NCBI GenBank assembly: GCA_039923935.1
Contig: JBDTBU010000374.1
Coordinates: 1-27,861 of the forward strand
Reading direction: 5' to 3'
Origin: Paraktedonobacter sp039923935
GTDB taxonomy: Bacteria; Chloroflexota; Ktedonobacteria; Ktedonobacterales; Ktedonobacteraceae
Length of the DNA stretch: 27,861 bases
Below are positions 7,859 through 15,842 of the stretch, in pieces. The number at the start of each line of letters is the position of its first letter. The stretch's first letter is position 1. A program made the position numbers and the translations under genes. A model generated the notes under the pieces. It did not search any database. It saw only the letters and a list, made by a program, of their open reading frames with translations, and was not told where the DNA came from.

Positions 7859-9330
7859 GCGTGTGCATCCTCGACCAGCGTACCTAGCATACCATCTTCA
7901 ACCAGCGTATTCAGGCGCACTTTGACCAGTGTATGCTGCCAATTGTATTCGGGTTGACCGGGCAGGTCTGCCAGTTCCACGCGCAAGTAGTTGTCGGTTA
8001 GCCCTTCCCAGCGTCCATGTTTGTGTCCCTCAAGCAACACATCGACTGTCTGGCCCAGAAATTGCTGGCGGAAGAGTTGCGCATCCGTTTCGTTGAGTGC
8101 GAGCAGGCGTTCGCTGCGCGTCTTCTTAACGAGATCCTTGATGTGGCCCTTCATACGTGCCGCAGGTGTGCCCTGGCGCGGTGAGAAGCGGAAGACGTGC
8201 ATTTTGGCGAAGTGCAGTTCGCTAGCCAGTTGGTACGTTTGCTCAAAGTCCTCGTCGCTTTCACCGGGAAAGCCTGTGATGATATCGGTACTGATCGCGA
8301 CGCCGGAGATTACGCGTTTGGCGGTGGTGATGATTTCGCGGTAACGTGCGCTGGTATAGTGTCGGGCCATGCGCCTCAGGATGGCATCCGAGCCGCTTTG
8401 CATAGGCAGATGGAAGTGACGGCACATGCGCGGGTCTTGCCAGAGTGTGAGCCACTCCAGGCGGAAATCCTCTGGCTCCAGCGAAGAGACGCGAATACGC
8501 TTGATCTCCGTTTCGCGTAAGAGGGCTGCGATCAGATCGCCCAGGTCTTGCTGCTCATCGCCAGCGGGATGGTAGTCGCCGAGATGAATGCCCGTCAGCA
8601 CAATCTCCTGAAAGCCTGCCCGCACTTTGCGCTGTACATGCTCGACAACTGCATCAATGCCGCGACTGCGCGATCCACCGCGTACATAGGGCACAATGCA
8701 GTAGGTGCAACGGTTATCACAGCCATCCTGCACCTTCATCTGCACACGCGTGCGGGTGTGTAACTGGGCGTGGTTGGCTTGACCGGGAGCTGCGCTGTCG
8801 GTCAGCAGGGCTGTGCTTTCTGGATTGTCGGGTTGTGGCTCTGGCTCACTTGCATCGATCTCTAGGGCGATATCGCTGCCAATATGCTGCTCGTGCGTTG
8901 CGATCATAGGCAACAGAAGACGCGTTGGCATCTCTTCGGTTGTGCTGGCCTCAGCGGGGATTGAGGCAGGAGCAGCGTTGTGCTGGTGAGCCTGAATCGC
9001 CTCGACTAGCGCGTCCTTTGCGCGGTTGCCGACCACTAGATTCACGCCCGGTAGAGCCGCCACGGCCTGTGGATTGAGTTCAGCGTAGCAACCAGTTACC
9101 ACGAGTAGTGCATCTGGCTGGCGGCGGTGGGCTTGGCTGATTATCAGCCGCGAACTGCGGTCCCCCAAATGTGTGACGGTACAGGTATTAACGATATAGA
9201 TATCGGCTTCGTCGCTGAACTCGCGTTGGACAAAGCCAGCGGCGTTCATCTGCTCGCTGATAGCTTCGCTGTCAGCCTGATTGACCTTGCAGCCTAGCGT
9301 GGCAACTGCAAACGTGGTTTCTTCGCGCAT
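7855..9330 (-). CDS. mtaB: tRNA (N6-threonylcarbamoyladenosine(37)-C2)-methylthiotransferase MtaB
   Basis: A radical-SAM enzyme that adds a methylthio group to t6A at position 37 of ANN-decoding tRNAs. The N-terminal UPF0004 domain binds one [4Fe-4S] cluster through C14 ('ATLGCKVNQADSEA'), C50 (NTCTVTH) and C81 (VTGCYAE). The radical-SAM motif is 'CDNRCTYCIVPYVRGGSRSR' with C204, C208 and C211. A C-terminal TRAM-like beta domain starts around 'FLGQTVDVLLEGHKHGRWEG'. 'GCKVNQADSE' and 'IVPYVRGGSRSR' favour MtaB over MiaB or RimO. At 491 residues it is longer than the usual 430-450, because of an acidic, Pro/Ala-rich insert at about residues 117-192 between the first two domains. The upstream ribosome site is weak (GAAAG). 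It is first in a two-gene unit with the lipoprotein gene. Confidence 0.93.
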   Translation of the reverse strand: MREETTFAVATLGCKVNQADSEAISEQMNAAGFVQREFSDEADIYIVNTCTVTHLGDRSSRLIISQAHRRQPDALLVVTGCYAELNPQAVAALPGVNLVVGNRAKDALVEAIQAHQHNAAPASIPAEASTTEEMPTRLLLPMIATHEQHIGSDIALEIDASEPEPQPDNPESTALLTDSAAPGQANHAQLHTRTRVQMKVQDGCDNRCTYCIVPYVRGGSRSRGIDAVVEHVQRKVRAGFQEIVLTGIHLGDYHPAGDEQQDLGDLIAALLRETEIKRIRVSSLEPEDFRLEWLTLWQDPRMCRHFHLPMQSGSDAILRRMARHYTSARYREIITTAKRVISGVAISTDIITGFPGESDEDFEQTYQLASELHFAKMHVFRFSPRQGTPAARMKGHIKDLVKKTRSERLLALNETDAQLFRQQFLGQTVDVLLEGHKHGRWEGLTDNYLRVELADLPGQPEYNWQHTLVKVRLNTLVEDGMLGTLVEDAHA

Positions 9331-9377
9331 ATGTCTTTCGTATTTCTGAACTCAAGATGTTTTTTTTCGTTGGCCTG

Positions 9378-9383
9378 ATTATA
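9378..9383 (-). promoter_or_regulatory. mtaB: Candidate -10 box for mtaB
   Basis: A perfect TATAAT on the minus strand, about 48 bases before the mtaB ATG. The -35 position (TGGCCC at 17-bp spacing) does not match the consensus, so this is a partial promoter call. Confidence 0.4.
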
Positions 9384-9424
9384 GCGCATTGGAGCGAATC
9401 GGGCCAGAGGATCGTGTTTTTCTG

Positions 9425-10003
9425 TCAGTGTGTAGGCGTTTGGGCCTGAACTGAACCAGATGCAGGAATGATGCTCTCGTTTATGGTTTTCTGGATAAAG
9501 GGCAGTGCGAACCACATATTTGCGATGCCAAAGAGCACGCCAGTTAGCACACGTAGTTCCCAAGTGCTCTCGCGTAAACCAAACATCTGCGAGAGGCCAT
9601 CGAAAGCGATAGGCAATAGCATCAGCACCCAGAGCCACCAGGGGATGCCAGGTAGGCGTTTCTTGCTAATCTGAAAAACTAGCGCACCTACGAACATCGA
9701 GCCATAGATGGAGATATTGCGTGCACACATGCCGAGCTGATGACCGAGCATATAGAAGGAATGTGAGGGAATTTGCGCACAAATCAGGTGTAGCGCGTTA
9801 AAAATTGGTTTTGCGAGGTCATTCAGGCCAAAATACGCAAGGATAGGCACACTCAACGTTGCCAATAGGACAAGGCCGAGCACGCTGATAATCACTACAA
9901 CCCAGTAGTGTAGGAAAAACTCGCCCGTCTTCTGCATCCAGATATCAATACGCGCTTGTTGTACGGGATACGTCGGTTGTGGATAAATTGGTTGCGTAGC
10001 CAT
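9425..10003 (-). CDS. DUF2085 family integral membrane protein
   Basis: This 192-residue protein has a hydrophilic, Pro/Gln-rich N-terminus (MATQPIYPQPTYPVQQ) and four to five membrane segments. 'LHLICAQIPSHSFYMLGHQL' and 'GMCARNISIYGSMFVGAL' match the DUF2085 signature (conserved Cys, 'P.RSF...GHQ', 'CAR..G.Y.G'). 'LPIAFDGLSQMFGLRESTW' with 'LRVLTGVLFG' matches the family's 'DG..Q..G.R.S...LR..TG' block. The second Cys of the usual CARC is replaced: here it is CARN. The biochemical role of DUF2085 is unknown. The gene starts six bases after the glutaredoxin-like gene stops, so the two form an operon. That pairing hints at a membrane thiol or metal function, which is only a guess. Confidence 0.85.
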   Translation of the reverse strand: MATQPIYPQPTYPVQQARIDIWMQKTGEFFLHYWVVVIISVLGLVLLATLSVPILAYFGLNDLAKPIFNALHLICAQIPSHSFYMLGHQLGMCARNISIYGSMFVGALVFQISKKRLPGIPWWLWVLMLLPIAFDGLSQMFGLRESTWELRVLTGVLFGIANMWFALPFIQKTINESIIPASGSVQAQTPTH

Positions 10004-10009
10004 GCTTGA

Positions 10010-10276
10010 TTACCTTCCCGTTGCTTGTTGAAAGGCCCGTGCCAGTTCGTCGGCGTCGATTCTTCCTTCGAGCAATGTCTCCTGGTTGATCACAATCACA
10101 GGAATGCGATAACGATACATTTCAAAGGCTGTCATATCGCTGCGGATATCGATCTCGGTCAAGGCATACGGCGTCTCTTGTGCGATCTCTTCCAGCAGCT
10201 CGCGGGCATCTTCGCACAAATGGCAGCCTGCCTTCGTGTAGAACGTCACCTCGATTTTTGCCTGCTTGCTTACCAT
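10010..10276 (-). CDS. Glutaredoxin-like thioredoxin-fold protein (DUF836 type)
   Basis: The start at 10276 (MVSKQAKIEV) is preferred because AGGAG lies upstream of it and because residues before it (a 24-codon extension to 10348) are low-complexity and unlike the family. The 88-residue product has the strand-helix opening 'VTFYTKAGCHLCEDARELL' with redox pair C18-x-x-C21. The strand 'LTEIDI', the cis-Pro segment 'YRIPVIVIN' (P59) and a C-terminal helix complete a minimal thioredoxin fold. The family catalyses thiol-disulfide exchange in the cytoplasm; its substrate is unknown. It heads a two-gene operon with the DUF2085 membrane protein. A TATGAT on the minus strand at 10314-10319 could be its -10 box, but no good -35 is seen. 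Confidence 0.88.
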   Translation of the reverse strand: MVSKQAKIEVTFYTKAGCHLCEDARELLEEIAQETPYALTEIDIRSDMTAFEMYRYRIPVIVINQETLLEGRIDADELARAFQQATGR

Positions 10277-10426
10277 TACTAACCCTGCTCCTGAATAGCT
10301 TTTTGTCGCCTCCATCATACCATACGAGGGAAGCGGCAGAGAAAGCAACCGAAAAAGTGTAACGTGTTATCGTAGTTCTTTATTGATAGTAATTTTGCTA
10401 TTTTTTTCTGTAAGTGCTATCATTGT

Positions 10427-10455
10427 TTGTAATCCTTTAATGCGAACCGTGTATA
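10427..10455 (+). promoter_or_regulatory. Candidate sigma-70-type promoter of the solute-binding protein gene
   Basis: TTGTAA (10427-10432), a 17-bp spacer and TGTATA (10450-10455). This would start transcription near 10462 and put the inverted repeat at 10479-10506 in the 5' leader. The match is moderate. Confidence 0.4.
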
Positions 10456-10478
10456 TTTGCTTACACCCCAGACCAAAA

Positions 10479-10506
10479 CATACAAATACACAGATGTATT
10501 TGTATG
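10479..10506 (+). promoter_or_regulatory. 12-4-12 perfect inverted repeat in the leader of the solute-binding protein gene
   Basis: CATACAAATACA, a CAGA loop, then TGTATTTGTATG is a perfect dyad. It ends just six bases before the ribosome site ATGGAGGT. It could be the operator of a dimeric repressor or an RNA stem-loop affecting translation. No U-run follows, so it is not a terminator. Confidence 0.7.
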
Positions 10507-10526
10507 AATGATGGAGGTACCGGATT

Positions 10527-12125
10527 ATGCAGCAAGATCTGGATCATCGATCCCCCCACCTTCTCCGCAAAAAAAGTGTATGGTATGCATTTGCAGTCAC
10601 ATCTATTGCGTGCATTCTTCTGTTGACTGCTTGTGGCGGACCCAATGCTACCCAGCAAACGGGGAGCAAGATCAAAAAAGGTGGTACCCTCAAAGTGGGC
10701 TTGATTGCGGAACCAACCGTGTTGGACCCGCTTACATCAGTATCCCTCTATGATAGTGACATCACGTCGAACATCTACGATTCCCTTTTTAGGTATGATC
10801 CTCAGGGTCAAATTCAGAAAGAACTCGTCTCAACGTATGCGTATGCTTCGCCCACGGTTTTGAATCTGACCCTGCGTACAGACGTGAAGTTCCAAGATGG
10901 AACGCCATTTAATGCGGATGCCGTGATTTTCAACATCAATCGTTTTAGAGACGATAAAACGTCACCGCGTTACACTGATGTTGCTACCATTGTTGCCCTC
11001 CAGAAACTGAGTGATTCTCAGGTGCAGATTCGCTTATCGAAGCCATTTGCACCGTTTTTAACGGTTCTGACTGGCGCTGTTGGGCAGATGTTGTCGCCGA
11101 CAGCCGTGCAAAAACTGGGCAAAACCTTGGGCAATGCGCCAATAAATGTTGGCAGTGGACCCTTTATCTTTGTTGAATGGATCAAAGGTGATCACCTGCT
11201 GCTCAAAGCGAATCCTAACTATTGGAAGAAAGATGCCCAAGGAACCCAGTTGCCGTACTTAGCATCTATTCGCTATCAGACGATCACCAACGGGACCGTG
11301 ATGTACACGAACCTGCAAACCAATCAAATTCAGGTTGCGACTGGCATTTCCCCGAACGATGTCGCATCGGTGAAAGCGAACCCAAGCTTGACCTACAAGC
11401 AAATTTCAGGGCCAGGTTTTGGGAGCCTCTTCTTGGACACGTCCGTGGCTCCTATGAATAATGTCCATGTTCGTCGCGCTATCGCGTGGGGCATTAATCG
11501 CCAGGAAATCCTTGATAGTGTTCTGAAAGATATCGGCGTCGTCTCGAAGGGGCCAATTTCCCCAGTCAACTTTGCCTACGATAAGAACGTCGATTCCTAC
11601 ACCCATGACGTGAGTAAGGCCAAGGATGAGCTGGCCCTGTCTGGCTTGTCAAATGTCTCTTTTACCCTGAAGACCCAGAGCGGTAGCCCTGTAGCTACTG
11701 AGGAAGCTCAGTTTATTCAATCTGAGCTACAAACTGTGGGGATCACTGTCAACATTCAGCAGGAGACGTTTACAGCAGAGGTCCAGGACGTTCAAACCTT
11801 CAAGTACCAGGCTGCGGCTATCGGTTGGACTGGCGGACCTGATCCCGATAACGATATGTACTTGTTGTTCAAAAGCGATGGCGGCTTCAACTATACGAAG
11901 TACAGCAATCCACAAGTAGATAAGCTGCTTGACGAAGGGCGTACGACCACGGACCAAGCCAAACGCATCACTTTGTACCAACAAGCTCAACAGTTGATTG
12001 TCCAGGATAGCCCGTTCATTTTCCTCGTTCATGGTGCGGTATCTCAAGAGACCAGCAACACGGTGAAAAATTACTTCTTGAGTCCGTCAGCTGTGCTCTA
12101 CTTCAGGGACGTATACCTGGGTTAG
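10527..12125 (+). CDS. ABC-transporter solute-binding lipoprotein, family 5 (peptide/nickel type)
   Basis: GGAGGT eight bases before the ATG fixes the start. The signal sequence has a basic 'RKK' stretch and the lipobox LLTAC, with lipidated Cys at residue 36. The mature part is a full-length SBP_bac_5 protein: 'KKGGTLKVGLIAEPTVLDPL', 'NIYDSLFRYD', 'FQDGTPFNADAVIFNINR', the 'VGSGPFIFVEWIKGDHLLLK' loop, 'VRRAIAWGINRQEI' and the C-terminal 'YQQAQQLIVQDSPFIFLVH'. At 532 residues it has the usual length. Such proteins deliver oligopeptides, dipeptides, nickel or other ligands to a membrane permease. The ligand cannot be told from sequence. No permease or ATPase gene is nearby, so it must work with a transporter encoded elsewhere or act as a sensor. 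It is monocistronic, with its own promoter region and terminator. Confidence 0.93.
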   Translation: MQQDLDHRSPHLLRKKSVWYAFAVTSIACILLLTACGGPNATQQTGSKIKKGGTLKVGLIAEPTVLDPLTSVSLYDSDITSNIYDSLFRYDPQGQIQKELVSTYAYASPTVLNLTLRTDVKFQDGTPFNADAVIFNINRFRDDKTSPRYTDVATIVALQKLSDSQVQIRLSKPFAPFLTVLTGAVGQMLSPTAVQKLGKTLGNAPINVGSGPFIFVEWIKGDHLLLKANPNYWKKDAQGTQLPYLASIRYQTITNGTVMYTNLQTNQIQVATGISPNDVASVKANPSLTYKQISGPGFGSLFLDTSVAPMNNVHVRRAIAWGINRQEILDSVLKDIGVVSKGPISPVNFAYDKNVDSYTHDVSKAKDELALSGLSNVSFTLKTQSGSPVATEEAQFIQSELQTVGITVNIQQETFTAEVQDVQTFKYQAAAIGWTGGPDPDNDMYLLFKSDGGFNYTKYSNPQVDKLLDEGRTTTDQAKRITLYQQAQQLIVQDSPFIFLVHGAVSQETSNTVKNYFLSPSAVLYFRDVYLG

Positions 12126-12180
12126 GAAACGCGTGCCGATAGAAGGGCTGTTTGTTTTCGATGGGACAGTCACTATGCTG

Positions 12181-12219
12181 AAACAGCCTGGGGAGCTTTC
12201 TGGTTCCCTAGGCTGTTTT
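12181..12219 (+). terminator. Intrinsic terminator after the solute-binding protein gene
   Basis: AAACAGCCTGGGGA (12181-12194) pairs with TCCCTAGGCTGTTT (12205-12218) with one mismatch or wobble, followed by TTTTA. It lies 55 bases past the stop codon and separates this gene from the methyltransferase gene. Confidence 0.8.
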
Positions 12220-12340
12220 ATGCTAATAGTTGGTAGGGTGAAAGTTGGCACGCGTCAAATGTGGGCAATGGTAAGGTCGATGCGGTATGCTATCGAGTAG
12301 AACAGAGATTTCGTTGTTAGTATGTGAGAGGAGAAAAAAC

Positions 12341-13243
12341 ATGCCATCCATCTCGTTCGATCCTGTCGCCCACGCGTACGATCAAACACGTGGCTACCCT
12401 CCCGGCGTCGATCAACAAGTTGTGGCGGCCCTAGAACAGACCGCGCAGGCGACGGAGCAGACCAACTTTATCGAAGTTGGTGTGGGCACTGGTCGTATCG
12501 CCATTCCCCTGGCCTCACTGGGTCACAACTATACTGGTGTGGATATTTCGGAGAAAATGCTAGCCCAACTGGAGAGCAAATTGCTCGCACAACATTGGGA
12601 AACGTCTGAGCAGCCATGGGGCAGCCGCGCTGACGAGACCGCACTTGGTACTTGTAGCGTGCGCCGTTTTGCCCGCGCAGACCCAGCGGCCTCACTACGT
12701 CTCGTGACTTCTGATATCACCGCGCTCCCTTTCGCAGATGCCTCGTTTGATGTCGCTGTGGCTGTGCATATCTTCCATCTGGTCGATGGCTGGCAGCAGG
12801 CTGTACGCGAGTCCCTGCGCGTCCTACGGCCAGGCGGTGTCCTGTTGCACTGTTGGGATAAACACGACGATAGCTCGCTGGATAGTGTTACGGATGTTGT
12901 TACCAAAACCTGGCTGAAGATTATCGAAGAGCTTGGCGGGAGCGCACATCGCGTCGGCACAGAGTCGCCCAAGGCTGTTAGCACGTGGTTGCGCGAGCAA
13001 GGTTTGCCTGTTGAGGAACTGTCTATCGCACGTTGGGAAACGACAGCCACGCCGCGTCGAGCGCTGGAGCGTATCACCAGCCGCCTCTGGTCGCGTACCT
13101 GGCTCGTGCCCGATGAGATTTTTGCTACGTCGGTGCAGCGCCTCAATGCTTGGGCCTTCGATTATTTCGGGGCTGAGCAGATGGACACGCCACATACTCA
13201 TACTAATCAATTTGTGGTGCACCGCACACAGATAGCGCAATAA
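12341..13243 (+). CDS. Class I SAM-dependent methyltransferase (Methyltransf_11 type)
   Basis: The start is the ATG at 12341, preceded by GAGAGGAG; an 18-codon extension upstream is unlikely. The 300-residue protein opens with 'FDPVAHAYDQTRGYP', a common N-terminus of small-molecule methyltransferases. Motif I is FIEVGVGTGRIAIP (about residues 43-56). The acidic end of beta-2 is 'YTGVDISEKML', motif II/III lies in 'DITALPFADASFDVAVAVH', and the post-motif is 'LRVLRPGGVLLHCWD'. An unusual insert of about 35 residues (about 83-118, rich in Glu, Thr and Arg) lies between beta-2 and beta-3. The C-terminal half forms a cap that would choose the substrate, which is unknown. It is cytoplasmic and appears monocistronic, since hairpins lie on both sides. 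Confidence 0.9.
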   Translation: MPSISFDPVAHAYDQTRGYPPGVDQQVVAALEQTAQATEQTNFIEVGVGTGRIAIPLASLGHNYTGVDISEKMLAQLESKLLAQHWETSEQPWGSRADETALGTCSVRRFARADPAASLRLVTSDITALPFADASFDVAVAVHIFHLVDGWQQAVRESLRVLRPGGVLLHCWDKHDDSSLDSVTDVVTKTWLKIIEELGGSAHRVGTESPKAVSTWLREQGLPVEELSIARWETTATPRRALERITSRLWSRTWLVPDEIFATSVQRLNAWAFDYFGAEQMDTPHTHTNQFVVHRTQIAQ

Positions 13244-13337
13244 TAGAGCGTCCTCAAGCATGCTGTGACTGGCCGAGGTTATGCGCCGCCTCCACAATGG
13301 CGAGTCCGTGAGCAGTTTGTTTGTGACCACCATTTAC

Positions 13338-13397
13338 ACATGCTGAGACGGGAGCGAGTCTGGTGCACATACCAGACTCGCTCCCGTCTCAGCATGT
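13338..13397 (+). terminator. 27-bp perfect hairpin downstream of the methyltransferase gene
   Basis: Arms 13338-13364 and 13371-13397 are exact reverse complements (27 bp, beginning ACATGCTGAGACGGG), with loop GCACAT. It lies 95 bases past the stop. The stem is GC-rich but followed only by TGTGTTTATG, so it would be a terminator with a poor U-run, or a transcript-end stabiliser. Confidence 0.65.
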
Positions 13398-13404
13398 TGT
13401 GTTT

Positions 13405-13418
13405 ATGACAAATGTCAT
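13405..13418 (+). promoter_or_regulatory. 14-bp palindrome upstream of the cupredoxin gene
   Basis: ATGACAAATGTCAT is a perfect dyad (ATGACA, AA, TGTCAT). TATGAT at 13427-13432 or TATACT at 13465-13470 downstream could be the -10 box. The palindrome has the size and symmetry expected of a NarL/DesR-type response-regulator site, and a regulator of that class is encoded 2.4 kb downstream. The connection is inference. Confidence 0.45.
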
Positions 13419-13553
13419 CCCAGATTTATGATAGTCCTCACTATGCACTACCTCTATTTCCTCCTATACTTAAACCAGAGAAGACGATTGAGATGGGGAT
13501 GTGGCGAAGATGACATTATTATAGAAAATAAACAGACAAGGAAGGAAAAAACC

Positions 13554-14414
13554 ATGAAAGCCGAAAAAGAAATGCTAAAAGCAGAAAACTCAGAAACAAT
13601 CAAAACACAGAAATCTTCACGCCAGCCGTTCTCTTCCATTGGCAGGATTGCCTTTTGGACATCTGTAGCGGGCTTCCTGAGTAGCCTGGGTGGTGCTATC
13701 GCGATCACGATAGGTACAGGCGCTCCGAGTCGAGACATCGTTATCACGACGGGATGCTGGTTAATAGTCGTTGTGCTTCTCGCCACGAGATTGCGCTGGG
13801 CATCGCTGGTAGCTACTCTGGTGGCGGGATATAATCTTTACGTTGTCTCAGTAGAACCCTATGTTATAGACAGCGTAGCCAATCCCAAAGGCCCCAATGG
13901 TGGGTATGGTCACTTTATTGGAGTTATCGTTGCTCTGGCGTTGGCAATTCTGGTGCTTGTATGTAGCCTTGGTGCTGCGATACAAAACTACCGAGGCGGA
14001 AGTCGGCAGGCTCCGCGCTGGCTTCCATCAGCTTTGGGCTTGATTGCAGGCATGGTCATTGGCGCTCTGTTCATCGGCGCTCTCGTATCACCAGCGGCCC
14101 CCGCCGGATTGACCTATACGAATGGCGTGCCAACCATCCACATGGACGCTGGCAGCTTTATTCAGACATCAGTGACGATCACGAAAGGCTCAAGCCTTAT
14201 ACTGATGGATGATAGCTCTGCTGTGCACATTCTTGCTAACGGGAGTTGGCAGAATGGTCAGGCAAAAGCTGCACAAGAAGCGGGTGCGCCAGTGGTCAAC
14301 AATAAGCAAGTCAGTAGCAGCAGCATTGAGATCGGGCCATTTATCGTAGCGGGCACCTATCACATCTACTGCTTGGTGCATTCAGGCATGAACCTGACGG
14401 TCACTGTCCAGTAG
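13554..14414 (+). CDS. Membrane-tethered cupredoxin (type-1 copper) protein
   Basis: AAGGAAGGA before the ATG at 13554 sets the start. The 286-residue product begins with a Lys/Glu-rich cytoplasmic tail. It then has four or five membrane segments (about residues 31-55, 61-78, 83-100, 120-145, 158-180) and ends in an extracytoplasmic beta-sandwich of about 100 residues. There, H225 ('SSAVHIL'), C273, H276 and M279 ('HIYCLVHSGMNLTV') make the classic type-1 copper set (distant His, then C-x2-H-x2-M). The domain should bind one copper ion and carry single electrons, or hold copper, at the outer membrane face. Fusion to several membrane helices is unusual for plastocyanin- or azurin-like proteins. 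The next genes are a two-component system, but a hairpin separates them. I am sure of the domain and unsure of the role. Confidence 0.88.
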   Translation: MKAEKEMLKAENSETIKTQKSSRQPFSSIGRIAFWTSVAGFLSSLGGAIAITIGTGAPSRDIVITTGCWLIVVVLLATRLRWASLVATLVAGYNLYVVSVEPYVIDSVANPKGPNGGYGHFIGVIVALALAILVLVCSLGAAIQNYRGGSRQAPRWLPSALGLIAGMVIGALFIGALVSPAAPAGLTYTNGVPTIHMDAGSFIQTSVTITKGSSLILMDDSSAVHILANGSWQNGQAKAAQEAGAPVVNNKQVSSSSIEIGPFIVAGTYHIYCLVHSGMNLTVTVQ

Positions 14415-14430
14415 TAGCGAGCTTGAGGCT

Positions 14431-14480
14431 GTACAATAGGGGCGCATGTTGGAGAAGCATGCGCCTCCATTGTACAATGG
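14431..14480 (+). promoter_or_regulatory. Hairpin with embedded 14-bp palindrome between cupredoxin and kinase genes
   Basis: The arms GTACAATAGGGGCGCATG (14431-14448) and CATGCGCCTCCATTGTAC (14458-14475) pair with two mismatches. The right arm overlaps a perfect palindrome, CCATTGTACAATGG (14467-14480). A further partial copy of the left arm (GTACAATGGGGCAGCAT) starts at 14472. It may end the cupredoxin transcript, act as an operator for the two-component operon, or both. No U-run follows. Confidence 0.5.
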
Positions 14481-14547
14481 GGCAGCATATTGCAAAGAGA
14501 ACATAACTATGCGGCCATAGTATACAATCTGGCCAGGGGTTGAAAAT

Positions 14548-15825
14548 ATGAGCATGACAGATGCAAAAGCTACACACAGTATCCCAAAAGCCGTAATCCA
14601 CTCTCCCTATATTTTATGGATGACCTGGGTTATATGGTTACCCTTTCTTATTCCAGCTACAGTATCCTGGTTGCAACTCCATCCTACGCTTCCACGCCTG
14701 ATTGCAACGCTTATCTGTCTCACGTTGTTCACCGCTTGCTACTTGTGGGCAAGTTTGCGGCGGGCAAGACGTATGCTTGCTAACACGTCGTCATCTGCGC
14801 TGCACACTGACGCAGCAGCATGGCTGACGAGTGCTCTTTTAATTGTGTTAAGTTTCACCATCGCTGTGCTGGGGAACGAGCATGGGTATGCGTGGCTCTC
14901 GCCCTTTATCTTTACAAGCGCCTATGTGAGTAGTCGTCTGTCCATTGCACAAACGGCGTTGACGGTTGGCGGCCTCATTTGTGGTATGTTTGGACTTGGC
15001 TGGCTGCTTCCCCTGAGTTTTTACGATGTTGGGTCCGCTGCTTTAACTTGTATTATGGTTGTTGTGGTTGTGATTTCTGTTTTTAGCGTGATTAGAGCAA
15101 ATCTGAATCTGCGGGTCGCACGCGAAGAGGTCGAGCGTCTGGCAGTGACGGCGGAGCGCTTGCGTATTGCACGCGACCTGCACGATCTGTTGGGCCATAA
15201 CCTCTCGTTGATCGCGCTCAAAAGTGAACTAGCCCGCCGTTTGATCGCGGTGTCGCCGGAGCGAGCAGCTATCGAGATCGGCGATATCGAGCAGGTGGCC
15301 CGCACGACCTTGCAGGAGGTGCGCGAGGCCGTGTCCAGCTATCGTCAACCCGCCCTAACAAGCGAGTTAGAAGCCGCTCAGGAAATTCTCGCTGCTGCTG
15401 GGATCACCTACAAATATCAAGGCAACGAGCGGATGTTACACGGCATCCCGCCAACCGTCGAGGCGATTCTTTCGTGGGCTGTGCGCGAGGGCGTGACGAA
15501 CGTAGTTAAACACAGCCGCGCCAAACACTGTTTGATCTCGCTCACCCGTGACGAGCATACTATTGGTGTTGAAGTGGCCGACGATGGTCGAGCCTTGAGC
15601 AGTGTGAGTGAGGACGCGGGCAATGGTTTACGCGGCCTAGCTGAGCGGGTGAAAGCAGTTGATGGGCAGTTTGAGGCTGCTTCACGCCCAATCGGCGGCT
15701 TTCGTCTGGCGATTACGCTGCCCCTCATGCAGAGACAGCATGTTGCGAATGGACATGTTTCCGGTACTGCCACACCTACAGGTATAATACGAGTATTGGA
15801 TGAAGTGCCAGGTGACAATAACTAA
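14548..15825 (+). CDS. DesK/NarL-family sensor histidine kinase (HisKA_3)
   Basis: AGGGGT seven bases before the ATG supports the start. This 425-residue kinase has about six membrane segments in residues 20-185 with little extracytoplasmic sequence, so it probably senses something in the membrane. A short coiled coil ('REEVERLAVTAERLR') leads to the HisKA_3 motif 'RIARDLHDLLGHNLSLIALK', with phospho-acceptor H212. The ATP-binding domain has the N-box 'REGVTNVVKHSRA' and G-boxes 'VADDGR' and 'GNGLRGLAERV'. It should phosphorylate the regulator encoded 17 bases downstream. DesK-like kinases sense lipid order, antibiotics or envelope state. The stimulus here is unknown. Kinases of this group often sit beside ABC exporters, but none is present. 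Confidence 0.93.
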   Translation: MSMTDAKATHSIPKAVIHSPYILWMTWVIWLPFLIPATVSWLQLHPTLPRLIATLICLTLFTACYLWASLRRARRMLANTSSSALHTDAAAWLTSALLIVLSFTIAVLGNEHGYAWLSPFIFTSAYVSSRLSIAQTALTVGGLICGMFGLGWLLPLSFYDVGSAALTCIMVVVVVISVFSVIRANLNLRVAREEVERLAVTAERLRIARDLHDLLGHNLSLIALKSELARRLIAVSPERAAIEIGDIEQVARTTLQEVREAVSSYRQPALTSELEAAQEILAAAGITYKYQGNERMLHGIPPTVEAILSWAVREGVTNVVKHSRAKHCLISLTRDEHTIGVEVADDGRALSSVSEDAGNGLRGLAERVKAVDGQFEAASRPIGGFRLAITLPLMQRQHVANGHVSGTATPTGIIRVLDEVPGDNN

Positions 15826-15842
15826 GAGAGGACTGAGCAACT

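Noticed and set aside
12129..12255. ACGCGTGCC and GGCACGCGT as an inverted pair flanking the terminator
   Set aside because: Only 9 bp, built on the self-complementary ACGCGT, 109 bases apart; probably chance.
12529..13146. 205-codon minus-strand frame opposite the methyltransferase gene
   Set aside because: Ser/Arg/Thr-rich antisense shadow of a clear methyltransferase; no family resemblance.
14521..14528. TATACAAT as -10 box of the kinase operon
   Set aside because: It would start transcription almost at the ribosome site, and no -35 is found at a proper distance.
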